Source: an uncultured Granulosicoccus sp. (lineage in GTDB: Bacteria > Pseudomonadota > Gammaproteobacteria > Granulosicoccales > Granulosicoccaceae). Taken from it: DNA of 64,000 nt. This document shows positions 63,278 through 64,000 of the stretch, one piece after another. The number at the start of each line of letters is the position of its first letter. The stretch's first letter is position 1. Below the pieces are notes generated by a model that worked only from the letters and a program-made list of their open reading frames with translations, was not told the DNA's origin and searched no databases. The stretch is taken from contig CANMQI010000007.1 in NCBI GenBank assembly GCA_947499955.1, forward strand, positions 62,001-126,000, read 5' to 3'. Both the position numbers and the translations under genes were made by a program.

Positions 63278-64000
63278 CTATTCCTTTGTATAAACGGTTT
63301 CACCGCCCAGAATGGTTTGCTCGACGACGATATCCTTGATGGTGCTCGGGTCGACAGTCAAAGGGTCATCTGACAGTACGACAAGATCAGCCAGCTTACC
63401 GACCTCTATGCTTCCCTTTGTGCTTTCCTCGAAGTTGGAGTAGGCCGCGTTGATCGTGGTCGCTTTCAGTGCTTCGAGTGGCGTGATGGCCTGTTCCGCA
63501 CCAATAACACTGTCACTGGTGGAGGTACGATTCACGGCCGACCAGATCAGGCGCATGGGTTCCATCGGTACCACCGGTGTGTCGGTATGAATCGTATAGG
63601 GCATGGCACGTGCCAGTGATGATTGGGTCGGGCTCATGCGAAAAGCTCGCTCAGGTCCCATGAAGATATCGCGGTGGCGGTCGCCCCAGTAATAGGTATG
63701 CAGGACGAAGTACGATGGAATGACGCCCAGGGCTTGCATTTCATCCAGTTGATCTTCTCGCGCCATCTGTGAATGAATGACCACATGGCGGGTATCTTCG
63801 CGAGGGTTGGTCTCCTGTGCCTGACGAATGCCGTAGAGGATATCGTCAATGGCAGCATCGCCGTTGCCGTGAATGATGGCCTGGCGGCCCGCATCGTGTA
63901 TTTCCTTTATCCTGGCAGCAAGTGCCTCGCGTTCGTATCGAGGAAATCCGACATAATCATCGGGTTGATCTTCGGGGGTGACGTAGTAGGGCTGCGAGAG
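63278..64000 (-). CDS. YtcJ-type amidohydrolase (family 3), 5' end beyond window
   Basis: The frame is open from base 64000 to the stop at 63278; 240 C-terminal residues are visible. AIIHGNGDAAIDDILYG, HVVIHSQM, YTIHTDTPVVPM and ATINAAYSNFEESTKGSIEVGKLADLVVLSDDPL match the metal-binding and C-terminal parts of amidohydrolase-3 (YtcJ-like) enzymes. The family hydrolyses amides or imines. Signal peptide and N-terminus are outside the window. Substrate unknown. Confidence 0.9.
   Translation of the reverse strand, partial: LSQPYYVTPEDQPDDYVGFPRYEREALAARIKEIHDAGRQAIIHGNGDAAIDDILYGIRQAQETNPREDTRHVVIHSQMAREDQLDEMQALGVIPSYFVLHTYYWGDRHRDIFMGPERAFRMSPTQSSLARAMPYTIHTDTPVVPMEPMRLIWSAVNRTSTSDSVIGAEQAITPLEALKATTINAAYSNFEESTKGSIEVGKLADLVVLSDDPLTVDPSTIKDIVVEQTILGGETVYTKE

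Noticed and set aside
1-64000. tRNA or rRNA genes, CRISPR array, intact insertion sequence
   Set aside because: No T-loop/cloverleaf pattern, rRNA block, spaced direct-repeat array or transposase with DDE/HUH motifs was found by reading; a tRNAscan or Infernal run would settle this.

Overview
The window looks like chromosomal DNA of a marine or soil proteobacterium, most likely a gammaproteobacterium (inference from gene families, Shine-Dalgarno use, sigma-54 promoters and moderately high GC; a Granulosicoccus-like organism would fit, but no rRNA or marker gene is present to prove it). It is packed with uptake systems: three complete sugar-type ABC transporters, one nitrate ABC transporter and one peptide/nickel-type ABC transporter, each beside its own catabolic or regulatory genes.

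Region 1 (1-9427) is a non-phosphorylating deoxy-sugar (L-rhamnose or L-fucose type) catabolic locus. The minus strand carries an Amidohydro_2 lactonase (cut by the window edge), a Gfo/Idh/MocA dehydrogenase and the wreck of a LacI-type repressor. The divergent plus-strand operon encodes a Tat-exported binding protein, two permeases, two enolase-superfamily dehydratases around the transporter ATPase, an L-rhamnose-mutarotase-like protein and a DapA-family aldolase. Two LacI-type operators survive between the arms although the repressor is deleted. A papain-like cysteine-peptidase-like protein of unknown role follows (9861-10835).

Region 2 (10870-17754, minus) is a LacI-controlled operon: repressor, FAD-dependent oxidoreductase, binding protein, two permeases and ATPase, with a perfect 16-bp operator just upstream of the repressor.

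Region 3 (18010-23800, minus) is a nitrate uptake operon nrtA-nrtB-nrtC-nasT. NrtC is an ATPase fused to a NasS/NrtA-like nitrate-binding domain and lies next to the ANTAR antiterminator NasT. In front of nrtA are a sigma-54 promoter, two hairpins with identical AACGGC hexaloops and an intrinsic terminator that overlaps the second hairpin: a full candidate NasT attenuation circuit.

Region 4 (25216-40686) is an arsenic island: Acr3, ArsH, Grx-type ArsC, ArsR with a perfect 11-bp inverted-repeat operator, an ArsR-ArsC(LMW-PTP) fusion with its own inverted repeat, a flavodoxin-fold oxidoreductase, a PstS-like protein, a decayed multiheme/cytochrome b gene, the arsenite sensor-kinase-regulator set aioX-aioS-aioR, and divergently aioB-aioA (arsenite oxidase) behind a sigma-54 promoter. 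A 5'-nucleotidase with a duplicated N-terminal module closes it.

Region 5 (40820-50000) holds mixed genes: a TIM-barrel isomerase, QueF, a Tat-exported metallo-beta-lactamase-fold hydrolase, a GAF/LuxR regulator and an exported copper amine oxidase. Then comes a peptide/nickel-type ABC operon (47696-52429) whose second permease is broken by an in-frame amber codon. Region 6 (53062-59037, minus) is a Ugp-like operon (binding protein, two permeases, ATPase, two-domain glycerophosphodiesterase). The right end has a LnuA-type nucleotidyltransferase, a PQQ-type sugar dehydrogenase, a small membrane protein, a cytochrome P460 lipoprotein and a YtcJ-type amidohydrolase running off the edge.

A dispersed intergenic repeat of about 200 bp occurs three times (47460, 52730, 62936). 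I saw no rRNA, tRNA, CRISPR array or intact insertion sequence.
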